This document shows, piece by piece, positions 25,717-34,744 of a stretch of DNA of 64,000 bases. The translations under genes and the position numbers were made by a program. Origin of the DNA: JAFGNB01 sp050304135. Lineage in GTDB: Bacteria > Fibrobacterota > Chitinivibrionia > Chitinivibrionales > Chitinispirillaceae. Each line of letters starts with the position of its first letter. The first letter of the stretch is position 1. Under the pieces are notes generated by a model. The model had not been told where the DNA came from and ran no database searches. It saw only the letters and a program-made list of their open reading frames with translations. Location of the stretch: positions 1-64,000 of the forward strand of contig JBNLDC010000004.1 of the NCBI GenBank assembly GCA_050304135.1, written 5' to 3'.

Positions 25717-26133
25717 ATGAAGCTCACCCCGATACTTCTGATTCTGATTGCCGGTGCGCTTGTCGAGTTGCCTGCCATGGAGGGAAAGACCCTCGGACAC
25801 CTTATCTCCATTCCGGTTATTGAGGGTACGGGGATTTATTCCTCGGTACAGATGATACGGACCGGGCAGCCCAATTCCACCGCCGCGGGGATCACCAATC
25901 TTGCACTGGTCGGCATGAACGCGGGAATGGGGGTGTACACACTGTTCGGCAAACCTGATGATTACGGCACTTTTCGCATGGTACACCGGATCGCGGGGAT
26001 GCTCACGAGTGCCGCTGCAGTATGGCTTACCGTTTCGGCGTGGCAGAATCCGGATATGAAGCAGGTTGATCGGGCTGTTTCCACCGGTTATTCCGTACTT
26101 ACCGTTGTTCCGGTGATCATGTTCTCCTTCTGA
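25717..26133 (+). CDS. Small membrane protein of unknown function
   Basis: 138 residues, with an N-terminal hydrophobic segment (LTPILLILIAGALVELPAM) and three further hydrophobic stretches (TNLALVGMNAGMGVYTLFG, AGMLTSAAAVWLTVSAW, STGYSVLTVVPVIMFSF), so probably a four-helix inner-membrane protein. AAAGGAAACC precedes the ATG. It is divergent from the radical SAM gene and ~200 bases before the phosphohexomutase. I do not recognise the family. Confidence 0.65.
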   Translation: MKLTPILLILIAGALVELPAMEGKTLGHLISIPVIEGTGIYSSVQMIRTGQPNSTAAGITNLALVGMNAGMGVYTLFGKPDDYGTFRMVHRIAGMLTSAAAVWLTVSAWQNPDMKQVDRAVSTGYSVLTVVPVIMFSF

Positions 26134-26338
26134 CTTCTGAGGCAGGGATGGTGTATCTGTGTTTCCGGTTGAGATGGGAATGCCGATTCTTTGTGCACAT
26201 ATCCTCTTGTACCGACAATTCCTGATTACAGACACTGTCTATTTTGCTGACCATTCACTATTTTATTATGAATTACATTCAGAAAATGTACTAATCCCTG
26301 CCAGTAGTCTACGACGTCCAACAAGGAGATTCAGGAAC

Positions 26339-28096
26339 GTGATCCCCCCGGAAATACAGAAAAAAGCTCAGGAATATATCAACAGCGAACAACATTCCGC
26401 CTTCAGGGAACAGGTGGAGCTGCTGCTTAAGGAACAAAAAACCGAGGAACTCACCGATCGTTTTTATACCGATCTCGCCTTTGGTACCGGCGGTCTTCGC
26501 GGCGTGATCGGTGGTGGTTACAACCGGATGAATCCCTATACGGTCCGACGTGCGACGCAGGGGCTTGCGAACTACATAAACAAGGCGGTCGGTGCAGGCA
26601 ACGGTTCCGCGGTTATCGCCTTTGACTCGCGCAACTATTCCGACCTCTTCGCGCTGGAAGCGGCACTGGTGCTCTGCGGCAACGGTATCCGCACCTTTCT
26701 GTTTTCTTCGCTGCGGCCCACGCCGGAACTTTCTTTTGCCGTAAGACAACTCGGCTGCACGGCAGGTATCGTTGTCACCGCGAGTCATAATCCTCCCGAA
26801 TACAACGGGTACAAGGTATACTGGAGCGACGGTGCCCAGGTGGTAGCTCCCCACGACAGCGCGATTATCGCCGAAGTGCGCGCCGCCGGAACGGCGCCGA
26901 CAACCATCTCGCGCGAAGATGCGCTCTCCCGCGGTCTGCTTAAAATTATCGACGCCGAAGTGGATGATCCTTTCATTGCAATGGTCAAGGGGTGCGCGCT
27001 ACGTCCGGAATTGCTGCGAAGTCACGGACGTGGCTTCAAGGTGGTGTTCACCCCGCTGCACGGATCGGGTGCCATGCCGGTAGAGCGGGCACTTGAAGAG
27101 ATGGGGGTGGAGGTCATTTTTGTTCCCGAGCAGAAGGAGCCTGACGGCAATTTCCCCACAGTCAGTTACCCCAATCCTGAAGAGGCTTCGGCGATGCACC
27201 TGGCGCTTGAGCTCGGGGCGAAGGTCGGAGCAGATCTGGTGATTGGTACCGACCCAGATGCCGATCGGCTCGGTATTGCCGCTCCCGATGGAGAAACATT
27301 CAAACTTATCACCGGTAATCAACTCGGCTCGCTGCTTGCCGACTACATCTTCAGCGCCCGCAGCGAAAACGGGACAATGCCGCCCCGGCCGGTACTGGTT
27401 AAAACGATTGTCACTACCGAGCTTCAGCGACGGATAGCGACCGCTTACGATGCCGGTTGCATCGATACGCTGACCGGGTTCAAATACATCGGCGAGCAGA
27501 TTGCCCTGTTCGAGTCGCAGCCGGACGGCCCGTCGTACGTAGTCGGTGGCGAGGAGAGTTACGGGTATCTGGTTAATACCGCGGTACGCGACAAAGATGC
27601 CGTATCGGCGGCAACGATGGTCGTTGAAATGGCGTTGTATCATCGAGTCAACGGACGTACCCTTTTCGATCAGCTTGTGAGTCTCTGGGAGCGCCACGGC
27701 TATTTTCAGGAAACTCAGATCGCCAAAACCTTCAAGGGGCAGGCCGGTATTGCGACGATGCAGGCACTTATGGACCGCCTGCGTACCAATCCCCCCGCTG
27801 CAATCGCGGGCGTGAGCATCAAAGAAATACGGGATTACCGCGAAGGTACGACTCGTCTGCCGCAGAGCGGATCGGTGGAAAAGAACATCACGCTGCCGTC
27901 ATCAAATGTCATTCAGCTGCTGCTGAGCGACGAGAGCATTATTACCGCCCGCCCTTCGGGAACCGAGCCGAAAATAAAATTTTACGCTTCGTGCTGCAGT
28001 CGTCCGGGTACAGCACTCACCGCCGCCCGTGAGGAGGTGGAGCACCGGATGAACAGCATAACCGAAGCTCTCAACAGGCTTATTGAGGAGGCCTGA
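26339..28096 (+). CDS. Phosphoglucomutase/phosphomannomutase family enzyme
   Basis: 585 residues, the size of the long phosphohexomutase group. Four signatures are visible: the phosphoserine loop TASHNPPEYNGYKVYW, the metal-binding loop GTDPDADRLGIA, the sugar-binding GGEESYGY and the phosphate-binding RPSGTEPKIKFY. It interconverts hexose 1- and 6-phosphates for glycogen, cell-wall or polysaccharide synthesis. I chose the GTG at 26339-26341, preceded by AAGGAG, because the conserved region starts just after it; an in-frame start 60 codons earlier would add unrelated residues. The downstream kinase gene starts two bases after its stop. Confidence 0.88.
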   Translation: MIPPEIQKKAQEYINSEQHSAFREQVELLLKEQKTEELTDRFYTDLAFGTGGLRGVIGGGYNRMNPYTVRRATQGLANYINKAVGAGNGSAVIAFDSRNYSDLFALEAALVLCGNGIRTFLFSSLRPTPELSFAVRQLGCTAGIVVTASHNPPEYNGYKVYWSDGAQVVAPHDSAIIAEVRAAGTAPTTISREDALSRGLLKIIDAEVDDPFIAMVKGCALRPELLRSHGRGFKVVFTPLHGSGAMPVERALEEMGVEVIFVPEQKEPDGNFPTVSYPNPEEASAMHLALELGAKVGADLVIGTDPDADRLGIAAPDGETFKLITGNQLGSLLADYIFSARSENGTMPPRPVLVKTIVTTELQRRIATAYDAGCIDTLTGFKYIGEQIALFESQPDGPSYVVGGEESYGYLVNTAVRDKDAVSAATMVVEMALYHRVNGRTLFDQLVSLWERHGYFQETQIAKTFKGQAGIATMQALMDRLRTNPPAAIAGVSIKEIRDYREGTTRLPQSGSVEKNITLPSSNVIQLLLSDESIITARPSGTEPKIKFYASCCSRPGTALTAAREEVEHRMNSITEALNRLIEEA

Positions 28097-28097
28097 T

Positions 28098-29759
28098 ATG
28101 CAACAGGGTATACGAAAACCGGCGGATAGTGAGACCCGCAGTATGGCCGGCACCCCGATCCGACCGCAGAACACCGGCAACGGCCAGACCGATCAGTTTA
28201 TCGGTAAAACCATCGGCAATTGTGAAATTGTCAAGCGTATCAATGAGGGCGGTACCGCCCTTATCTACCAGGCGCACAATACCCGGTTTGACCTCAAACG
28301 GGTCGTGAAGATCCTCAAGCCTGCCTTTACCGAAGAGGAAGAGTACTTTATCCGCTTCCGGCAGGAGGCGCAACTGGTTGCCCGGTTTGATCATCCAAAT
28401 ATCCTGCGGGTGTACGATACCGGTCAGGTAGGCGGGTTCTTCTACATCGAAATGGAGTACATCGAGGGGCAGACACTTCGTGAGTACATCAGGGCGAACC
28501 CGAAGATCTCCGAACGTGAAATACTCAGTATCGCCCAGCAAATGGCCGATGCACTTGACTATGCGCACAGTGTCCATATTCAGGGCGGCGGCAACGACGA
28601 TATCCACGGCATTCTGCACCGCGATATCAAACCTGAAAATATTATGCTTACCGGCAACAAGACGGTCAAGTTGATGGACTTCGGTGCCGCGAAACCGCTC
28701 AATATCACCTCCAATACCATGCAGGGGATGATCGTGGGGACCTTCCACTATATGTCCCCCGAACAGATAAGTGATCAGACGCTTGATGTCAGGAGTGACT
28801 TCTTCTCGCTCGGTATTGTCATGTACGAACTCGCAACCGGGGTGCGTCCATTCAGTGCCACCACGCTTACCGAACTGATCGAGCGGATCAGGACCTGTAA
28901 ATTCACCCGGGTGCGGCAGCTGCGCAAGACGATTTCTCCGCTTACCGAGGAACTCATCGACCGGCTGCTTTCGCGCAACCGTGACCACCGGCCAGCCTCG
29001 GCCAAGGAAATCAGTGAATCGGTCAAGCACTGTATCCATTCCTACGAAAACTGGGGAACCGGAAAACGGGTGTTCGTTCCTTTTTCCATCAAGCGGCATT
29101 TCAGTACGGTCGCACTGGCTGCCTCGCTTATCGCCATGGTATTTTCGGCAATCGCGCTCTACCGCAGTTTTTTCATCGATCTTTCACCGGTCAACTTCGC
29201 CGAATCAGCTTCGGTTCCCCTGCTTGAGCAGGGGCGCAACACCGAGCGTAAGGAGTTGTGGGACGATGCGATCCGGCTTTACCGCATGGTGCCTCCCATT
29301 GAAAAGGGCGGCTTGGCGAACGAGTATCTCGAGGCGCAGGTCCGTATGGCGGCCATTATGATCAAGTATCAGGAAAATTATACCAAAGCGCGCAAAATCC
29401 TCGAAGCACTCAAGAGTCACTACAGCGATCCGGTGATCGACGCCTATCTCGGGCGAGTCTATTTCCATCTGGATCTTTTCAAAGAGGCGCAGGAGCGGTT
29501 TGAAAGTGCGCTTAAATCAACTGCCGGTTCCGTTATCCCCCAGACACCCGATTCAAAGAGCGAGATTCTCTACTACAGTGCATGTGCGATCGACGGGCGG
29601 TTCACTCAGGATGAACAGAACGAGGCGCTCCTTGTGGAGGCGATCAAGGCATGGGATTTCTATCTCGAATTCTCGAAATGTGAGATGAAACCCAAGGAAC
29701 CGGCATGCGTGTATGCACTGCGTCGCCGGCAGGAACTCTCCACCACCATGCATCACTGA
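28098..29759 (+). CDS. Membrane-anchored Ser/Thr protein kinase
   Basis: 553 residues. The Hanks-type kinase domain spans ~35-300: a glycine loop degenerate to INEGGTALIYQA, catalytic Lys in RVVKILKP, the HRDIKPENIML loop, DFG in LMDFGAAKP, and the activation-segment GTFHYMSPEQ. One transmembrane segment follows (STVALAASLIAMVFSAIALY, ~335). The C-terminal ~200 residues are helical and resemble TPR-like repeats (ARKILEALKSHYSDPVIDAY, LGRVYFHLDLFKEAQERFES). The start ATG has GAGGAGG upstream. An in-frame TTG five codons earlier overlaps the phosphohexomutase. Co-transcription with that enzyme and the secreted propeller-like protein is likely. Confidence 0.9.
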   Translation: MQQGIRKPADSETRSMAGTPIRPQNTGNGQTDQFIGKTIGNCEIVKRINEGGTALIYQAHNTRFDLKRVVKILKPAFTEEEEYFIRFRQEAQLVARFDHPNILRVYDTGQVGGFFYIEMEYIEGQTLREYIRANPKISEREILSIAQQMADALDYAHSVHIQGGGNDDIHGILHRDIKPENIMLTGNKTVKLMDFGAAKPLNITSNTMQGMIVGTFHYMSPEQISDQTLDVRSDFFSLGIVMYELATGVRPFSATTLTELIERIRTCKFTRVRQLRKTISPLTEELIDRLLSRNRDHRPASAKEISESVKHCIHSYENWGTGKRVFVPFSIKRHFSTVALAASLIAMVFSAIALYRSFFIDLSPVNFAESASVPLLEQGRNTERKELWDDAIRLYRMVPPIEKGGLANEYLEAQVRMAAIMIKYQENYTKARKILEALKSHYSDPVIDAYLGRVYFHLDLFKEAQERFESALKSTAGSVIPQTPDSKSEILYYSACAIDGRFTQDEQNEALLVEAIKAWDFYLEFSKCEMKPKEPACVYALRRRQELSTTMHH

Positions 29760-29778
29760 CCTCCGGCGAGGTATTGCC

Positions 29779-30885
29779 ATGAAACAACTTTGTACCAGTC
29801 TGCGATCGTATGGTGGTTTCCACCATGCGTCACCGCTGTTATGTTCGCTGCTCCTCGCGGTGAGTTCTGTGACAAACGCGAAGGTGCGGGAGATCCGTCC
29901 GAGGCTTACCATTCGCCCGGTCGCCGTACGTAACGTTTCCTATAGGGCCGATGGAGGAGTATTCGCCATTCCCAATTTCGTCTCGGCGGGAAGTGTCGCA
30001 CTCTTTCAGGTGAACGAGCAGAGTGACATTGCCGCGGTCCCGGCGCGACTTTCCGAAAAAGATTTCATGCGCTCTTCGGGGCTTTTCTTTCTGAGAAAGC
30101 AGAGCGACCATGATCCGTTTATGGCATTTGTCCCGTTGGCGGAAAATCTCAGCGGCTATGCGGTTGATTTCTCTGCAACCGGCGGCCTCCTGGCTATTGC
30201 GGGCGGCAACCAGGTACTGCTCTACGATAGCGACGCGGAGTGGGAGATCGTAAAGTCCCTCACGATAGGACAATCGGTTACCCGGGCGGTTTTTTCATCC
30301 GACGGGAAACGGCTGGCGATCCTTGCCGACGGAAAACTCTATCTTTTTTCGACCGAAACGTACGCTGCAGTCGCAACCATTGAGCCGGTGCCCGATTGTC
30401 GATTTTGCGACGTCACCTTTTCATCGGATAATTCGCGATGTGCGGTAATGGAATACCGGACGGTGATGTTTGAAGGCGCAGCTCGGATCCGGATTTTTTA
30501 CGCCCGTAACGGCGCCCACGATCGTGATCTGCCGCCACTGCCGGCACGTCTTTCATCTGAGCCGCAACAGAATCTGCCGCTGCTCTCCTATGCGCCGGGA
30601 GATACACTTCTGGCAGTTACCGTTCCGGCTGGATTCGCCGGAAAGGTTTTTCTACTGAAGAGTAACGACGGTACGGTGGTGAATGAGTTCAAAGGGTACT
30701 GTCACGCCTTTTCTCCCGACGGTACCATGTTTGTTGCCGATGGTAAAGTGCTCTCCATCCGTGACTGGTCGATCTTAGGAAAACTGCCGCGATCAACGAG
30801 AACCTGTGCCTTTTCACCTACTGAACCGGTGATCGTGTGCGTTACGCAGGAATCGATCCGTCGTTTTCGGATCGAAGAGCAATAA
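29779..30885 (+). CDS. Secreted WD40/beta-propeller-like protein
   Basis: 368 residues with an N-terminal signal peptide (ASPLLCSLLLAVSSVTNA, cleavage before KVREI). The rest contains repeats typical of a WD40-like or YncE-like propeller: GYAVDFSATGGLLAIAGGNQ, RAVFSSDGKRLAILADGK, DVTFSSDNSRCAVMEY, HAFSPDGTMFVADGK and CAFSPTEPVIVCV. It follows the kinase gene by 19 bases and may be a sensor or partner in the same operon. No catalytic site is visible. Confidence 0.72.
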   Translation: MKQLCTSLRSYGGFHHASPLLCSLLLAVSSVTNAKVREIRPRLTIRPVAVRNVSYRADGGVFAIPNFVSAGSVALFQVNEQSDIAAVPARLSEKDFMRSSGLFFLRKQSDHDPFMAFVPLAENLSGYAVDFSATGGLLAIAGGNQVLLYDSDAEWEIVKSLTIGQSVTRAVFSSDGKRLAILADGKLYLFSTETYAAVATIEPVPDCRFCDVTFSSDNSRCAVMEYRTVMFEGAARIRIFYARNGAHDRDLPPLPARLSSEPQQNLPLLSYAPGDTLLAVTVPAGFAGKVFLLKSNDGTVVNEFKGYCHAFSPDGTMFVADGKVLSIRDWSILGKLPRSTRTCAFSPTEPVIVCVTQESIRRFRIEEQ

Positions 30886-31119
30886 TCACTATAGTGATCA
30901 CTCTTCGGTAATCATTGACCCGGAAGCAGTTAACAACTATTTTCGAAAGTTATCTGAACCGATCCGGACACCAGTCCGATTCTCCGGGTACTTCAGTTGC
31001 CTGCGGAAGCCCCGGAATTGTAAACCAGTATGATACCGTCCTTAAATCGTTTTTATCTTCAATGCCTTTAATCTGATATCTGATACTACAGCTGATCTCT
31101 TCTACCGGTAGTGTACATT

Positions 31120-32241
31120 ATGCACAATGAACAATCTTCATGTATCCAGAGTGCCATAACACGGTTTGCACGGAAGTTACATCGGGTGATGCCGGATGCC
31201 ATGGTGGTACCGGTTATGGCCATTCTCGTTGTCGCGGTGGTTCAGCCTGCACGTGCGATAGTAAACGACGCGGTAATCAGGCAGAAAAAAATGGCGGTGA
31301 TGCTACTCAAGGAAAGCGGGCTTTCCCGGGAGGATGCAGAGCGGTACACTATGCATATGCAGATAGCCCTCACCGAAGTAACCGGGTGGGAAATAATGGA
31401 TTATTCCGTTACCGAATCGCTTCTGGCGGAGCGGGGGGGTACCGAGCGGTGCGTGAACCTGCAGTGCCGTATTATTAATGGTCAGTTACTGGGGGTGGAC
31501 TATCTCTGTTTCGGCAGTGTTGAGACAATCGGAAAGACATTTTCCCTCAATCTCCAGATTGCCGACATCGCCACCGGACGGTTGGTCGCGAATGTCTCAC
31601 GGTTTTACAAGGGAAAAGAAACCAATTTCGTAAAGAAAATTATTCCGGACGTCGCGAAGCGGGCAACCAGTTCCCTTGTGGATAAACGAAGCGCGGCATA
31701 CAGCGGTTCACAGAAGCACCGCGAGGTGAAAGATCGGTTGGAGAAACAGGCAGGCAGTGCCTTTGGAGATGTACGGGGTTACCTTGCCTACGGGACTGAT
31801 GAAGGAATTCAGACTGAAGGAAAACTCGCGTTCGGTTATCTGGTGACCGGCAGAAACATCGATCCCGACGGTGCACTCCGGTACAGCTATCAGCTACAGT
31901 CGTATCTTGCCGATGCCGGTGGATGTGCGATGCTCTATATTGACGAGATGGAACGGTTGATGCAGGCGCGTGGCGGAACGCTGCAGTGCGGGTCAAAACG
32001 CTGTGCCACCAACGTCGGGAAACTGCTTGGTGTCAACTATATGGGATTCGGTCGGCTGAAGAAAATCTTTGGTTGTTTCATACTCCGGATATATATCGTT
32101 GATGTGGAAACCGGTGAAGTGATCACCAGACATCGTGAGCGGTTCAGAGGAAGCGAAATCGCTTTTCTGACCGAAATTATTCCGGAGACCGCTTCCCGGA
32201 TCGGTGAAGTTCTGGAAGAACGCACGGGCGGCTTGCGGTAA
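31120..32241 (+). CDS. Envelope protein with a duplicated C-x4-C/GxLLGV domain
   Basis: About 373 residues with a hydrophobic segment near residue 25-45 (MVVPVMAILVVAVVQPARA) that may be a signal peptide. Two copies of one domain are evident. Copy 1 has LAERGGTERCVNLQCRIING, then LLGVDYLCFGSVETIG and IADIATGRLV. Copy 2 has MQARGGTLQCGSKRCATNVG, then LLGVNYMGFGRLKKI and VDVETGEVI. Each carries a C-x4-C pair. The domain resembles the lipoprotein-associated CsgG/FlgO-like domains seen in Fibrobacter and spirochaete envelope proteins. The start is uncertain: no ribosome binding site is clear, and a GTG three codons upstream is possible. Confidence 0.65.
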   Translation: MHNEQSSCIQSAITRFARKLHRVMPDAMVVPVMAILVVAVVQPARAIVNDAVIRQKKMAVMLLKESGLSREDAERYTMHMQIALTEVTGWEIMDYSVTESLLAERGGTERCVNLQCRIINGQLLGVDYLCFGSVETIGKTFSLNLQIADIATGRLVANVSRFYKGKETNFVKKIIPDVAKRATSSLVDKRSAAYSGSQKHREVKDRLEKQAGSAFGDVRGYLAYGTDEGIQTEGKLAFGYLVTGRNIDPDGALRYSYQLQSYLADAGGCAMLYIDEMERLMQARGGTLQCGSKRCATNVGKLLGVNYMGFGRLKKIFGCFILRIYIVDVETGEVITRHRERFRGSEIAFLTEIIPETASRIGEVLEERTGGLR

Positions 32242-32266
32242 TTTATTATCTCCTTCCTGTATATTA

Positions 32267-32306
32267 CCCCCACCCTTGTCCTTCCCCCGCTAACGAGAGA
32301 GGGAGC
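32267..32306. repeat. GC-rich palindromic intergenic repeat, copy B
   Basis: CCCCCACCCTTGTCCTTCCC followed by CCGCTAACGAGAGAGGGAGC resembles the reverse complement of the element at 12815-12854. The stem is more degenerate here. It lies in the 440-base spacer 32242-32683, which holds no gene. Confidence 0.4.
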
Positions 32307-32446
32307 ATGATGACTGGAAACCGGGTACTCCGTGTTACCCGAGCTGATTCACCCCATTGTCCACTGACGTCCCCGTCAGTGCTGTATGGAAGGGGAGAAT
32401 CAGATGTTTTCATTTCTTCCTGAATGCGGCATTGCCAAGGTGATGT

Positions 32447-32468
32447 ACTGAGCAGTTTGTCGAAGTGA
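32447..32468. repeat. Degenerate CTGAGC...GTCGAAG element
   Basis: ACTGAGCAGTTTGTCGAAGT resembles the widely dispersed half-palindrome CTGAGCTTGTCGAAG with a short insertion. A single copy is seen, so the call is weak. Confidence 0.25.
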
Positions 32469-32607
32469 CGATAGTGGCCATGGTCACTGTTTGTTTGACC
32501 CCTCTGATATATCAAAATGATATACAACTGTTCCCTTTAGAGATATCCCGTATCTATTTTACTTATAATATACTGATTTCAGGGCGATTACGTTTTCTTA
32601 TACTGAC

Positions 32608-32623
32608 TGGCACACAAATTGAG
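32608..32623 (+). promoter_or_regulatory. Weak sigma-54-like promoter before the coiled-coil barrel gene
   Basis: TGGCACACAAATTGAG matches the -24 element exactly, but the -12 element is TTGAG rather than TTGCW. The spacing is correct, and a start at ~32634 would give a 50-base leader for the gene at 32684. The mismatch in the critical GC makes it doubtful. Confidence 0.2.
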
Positions 32624-32683
32624 TTGGAACAAGGTCCGACAGAAAAAAGAGTATTCACCTTATTCCATACTCAGGGGGTTACC

Positions 32684-33709
32684 ATGAGATTACTTGAAAG
32701 GACACTTTTTGCAACGGTACTGCTGCTGGGTACTGTATTCGCCACGAATGAAACAGTGGAAGATTCGGATCTGGATGCGAAGAAAGTCAGAGCCGATTCA
32801 CTCCAGCAGGCAGCGGATTCTCTTGACGCCAGGGCGATTGTGCTTGAAAAACAGCTCGACGGTATCGAGGAGAGTCAGAGTGATCTGCGTGATGAAATCG
32901 AGGATCAGCTGGAGGATCTTCGGGAAGCGATTGATGACATCCGGGAACAGGTCGAGTCAACACTCGATGAAATTCGCGACTCCCAGGAGGAGGCTGTCGA
33001 GCGGCTGGAGGAGCAAATTGAGGGTCGGGAGGAGCGCAGACACGCCGGATCATTCATTTTCGGCATCGAATATGCGCATCTCGATACGGATCCGTTGCGA
33101 CATCTGGAGAAAACGGATTTGTCGCTGATGGACAGGTATACCTTTGACTTCAACGACAACAGCATGCTGATGTTCGGACTGATGGGGTATTACAATCTGC
33201 AGAACAATGTACGGGTCGGGAATGGTCTTTACGCAGGGTATAAAAGCTTTCAGAGCGACGTGTATACTACCACGGTAGATGATTCGCTGTTCAATACTTC
33301 GGAAGAAGTTGATTCGATCGTAACACTCAGGGTAATCCCGATGTACATAGGGTTTATTTGTGAAAAAGCATTTGTGTTCGAACCGGTCAATTTTTTCGCC
33401 GGAATCATGCTCGGCGGCAATCTTTCGTTTATTATTAAAGAAGAAGAGCGGGCGCAGGCGAACACGTCGTTCATTTCCGACGATTACAGCGATGAGCGCA
33501 ACAGTGAATACAGCTTTGCTTTCGCCCCGGCGGTTGCATGGGATATTCACGGCGGTATGGCTATGAGGCTTTCAGAACATATGCATATCGGCATCGACGG
33601 TGTCATACGGTTCGCCTATGCCTACGAGGGGTACGGTGCCGGATTCGGGGATTTTCTCACGGTAAGCCCCGGAGTTCGTTTGAGATTGACCTTCGGCAAT
33701 GCCGGATAA
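32684..33709 (+). CDS. Outer-membrane barrel-like protein with periplasmic coiled coil
   Basis: 341 residues: signal peptide (LERTLFATVLLLGTVFA), then a long acidic coiled coil (~residues 25-120, repeated DLREAIDDIREQVES-type heptads), then a ~215-residue strand-rich domain ending FLTVSPGVRLRLTFGNAG. This ending recurs in the next two genes, which marks a local family. The coiled coil may bind peptidoglycan or another envelope partner. The ATG follows CAGGGGGTTACC. Function unknown. Confidence 0.72.
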   Translation: MRLLERTLFATVLLLGTVFATNETVEDSDLDAKKVRADSLQQAADSLDARAIVLEKQLDGIEESQSDLRDEIEDQLEDLREAIDDIREQVESTLDEIRDSQEEAVERLEEQIEGREERRHAGSFIFGIEYAHLDTDPLRHLEKTDLSLMDRYTFDFNDNSMLMFGLMGYYNLQNNVRVGNGLYAGYKSFQSDVYTTTVDDSLFNTSEEVDSIVTLRVIPMYIGFICEKAFVFEPVNFFAGIMLGGNLSFIIKEEERAQANTSFISDDYSDERNSEYSFAFAPAVAWDIHGGMAMRLSEHMHIGIDGVIRFAYAYEGYGAGFGDFLTVSPGVRLRLTFGNAG

Positions 33710-33752
33710 CACCTTACCCCCGTTCGCTATGGATAGTTACAAGGAGATACCA

Positions 33753-34715
33753 ATGAAACACTGTGTATGGTTAAGCAGCATTTTTGCGGCAGCGGCTCTT
33801 TCGATGGCCGAATCCGTTGAGGTTTCCGATACGGCTGCCGCACCGGCGGCGACTGATACGGTTGTTACGGAAAAGGTTCCCTGGGAACCGGACACCTCGG
33901 CAAACGGAACGGATTCCGGAGCATCGGTGGTGTCGGATGGTGCTGAACAAGATACTGCCGGGAAGAAAAACAAAAATATTGTAGTGCTCAAAGAGAGTCT
34001 TGATACGGTATTTATTTTTGACAAATCGGTATTCCGTCATGTTGCGCAGGACTGGCGCAACAACATAGATATTTTCCGGCAGCGTGGATACGGTGCGTCG
34101 GGTAGTTCCTATTACGGTGCCAATGCTATTTTTATACGACCGGTCGAGGAACTTGCGGAAAACCTTCCATCACTGGCGGATAAAAAGTTCTATTTCAACA
34201 AATTCGGTTTTGAACCCTTTCTGATGTCGGGCGGCGGAGGATTTGTTGGCCTTGGCGACGGATTCCGCCTTGGCGGTGTCGGGATGAGCGGTGAACGGAA
34301 GTTTTTGAGTGCCCCGTACAACGGCGATTCGGTTCTGGTGCTCAACACGAAGGTGAGTTACGGTGGATTTCTTATCGAGAAATGCATACTTCGCAATAAT
34401 TGGAATCTTTCGGTAGGAGGACTTCTCGGTGGGGCCAGCATGAAAGTTGCGATTACCGAAGAGGAGAACACGTTCTTTTTCGGAGAAGATGATCCAGTCG
34501 TCAATGGCGATTACGATTACAATCACCGAGCAGCCTGTTTCATGGTTGAGCCGCACTGCGGTCTGACCTATACGTTTTTCTATTTCTTTCATCTCGGAGC
34601 GCGTGTTTCGCTGCCGATGTTCATGTCACTTGATAAATTCGGTGTATACACCAATGACTTCTTTACGGTCAATCCGGGATTCCAGATCAGTCTCACATTC
34701 GGAAATCTCGGGTAA
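33753..34715 (+). CDS. Outer-membrane barrel-like protein, second paralogue
   Basis: 320 residues with a signal peptide (VWLSSIFAAAALSMA, cleavage before ESVEV), an Ala/Thr/Asp-rich linker (~residues 20-75) in place of the coiled coil, and a strand-rich domain ending FFTVNPGFQISLTFGNLG, like its neighbours. Glycine-rich strands such as LMSGGGGFVGLGDGFRLGGV and NLSVGGLLGGASMKVAI suggest a small barrel. AAGGAG lies 6 bases before the ATG. Function unknown. Confidence 0.7.
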   Translation: MKHCVWLSSIFAAAALSMAESVEVSDTAAAPAATDTVVTEKVPWEPDTSANGTDSGASVVSDGAEQDTAGKKNKNIVVLKESLDTVFIFDKSVFRHVAQDWRNNIDIFRQRGYGASGSSYYGANAIFIRPVEELAENLPSLADKKFYFNKFGFEPFLMSGGGGFVGLGDGFRLGGVGMSGERKFLSAPYNGDSVLVLNTKVSYGGFLIEKCILRNNWNLSVGGLLGGASMKVAITEEENTFFFGEDDPVVNGDYDYNHRAACFMVEPHCGLTYTFFYFFHLGARVSLPMFMSLDKFGVYTNDFFTVNPGFQISLTFGNLG

Positions 34716-34744
34716 AACCACAGAGAGTGCGGAAGAGGTATGTC

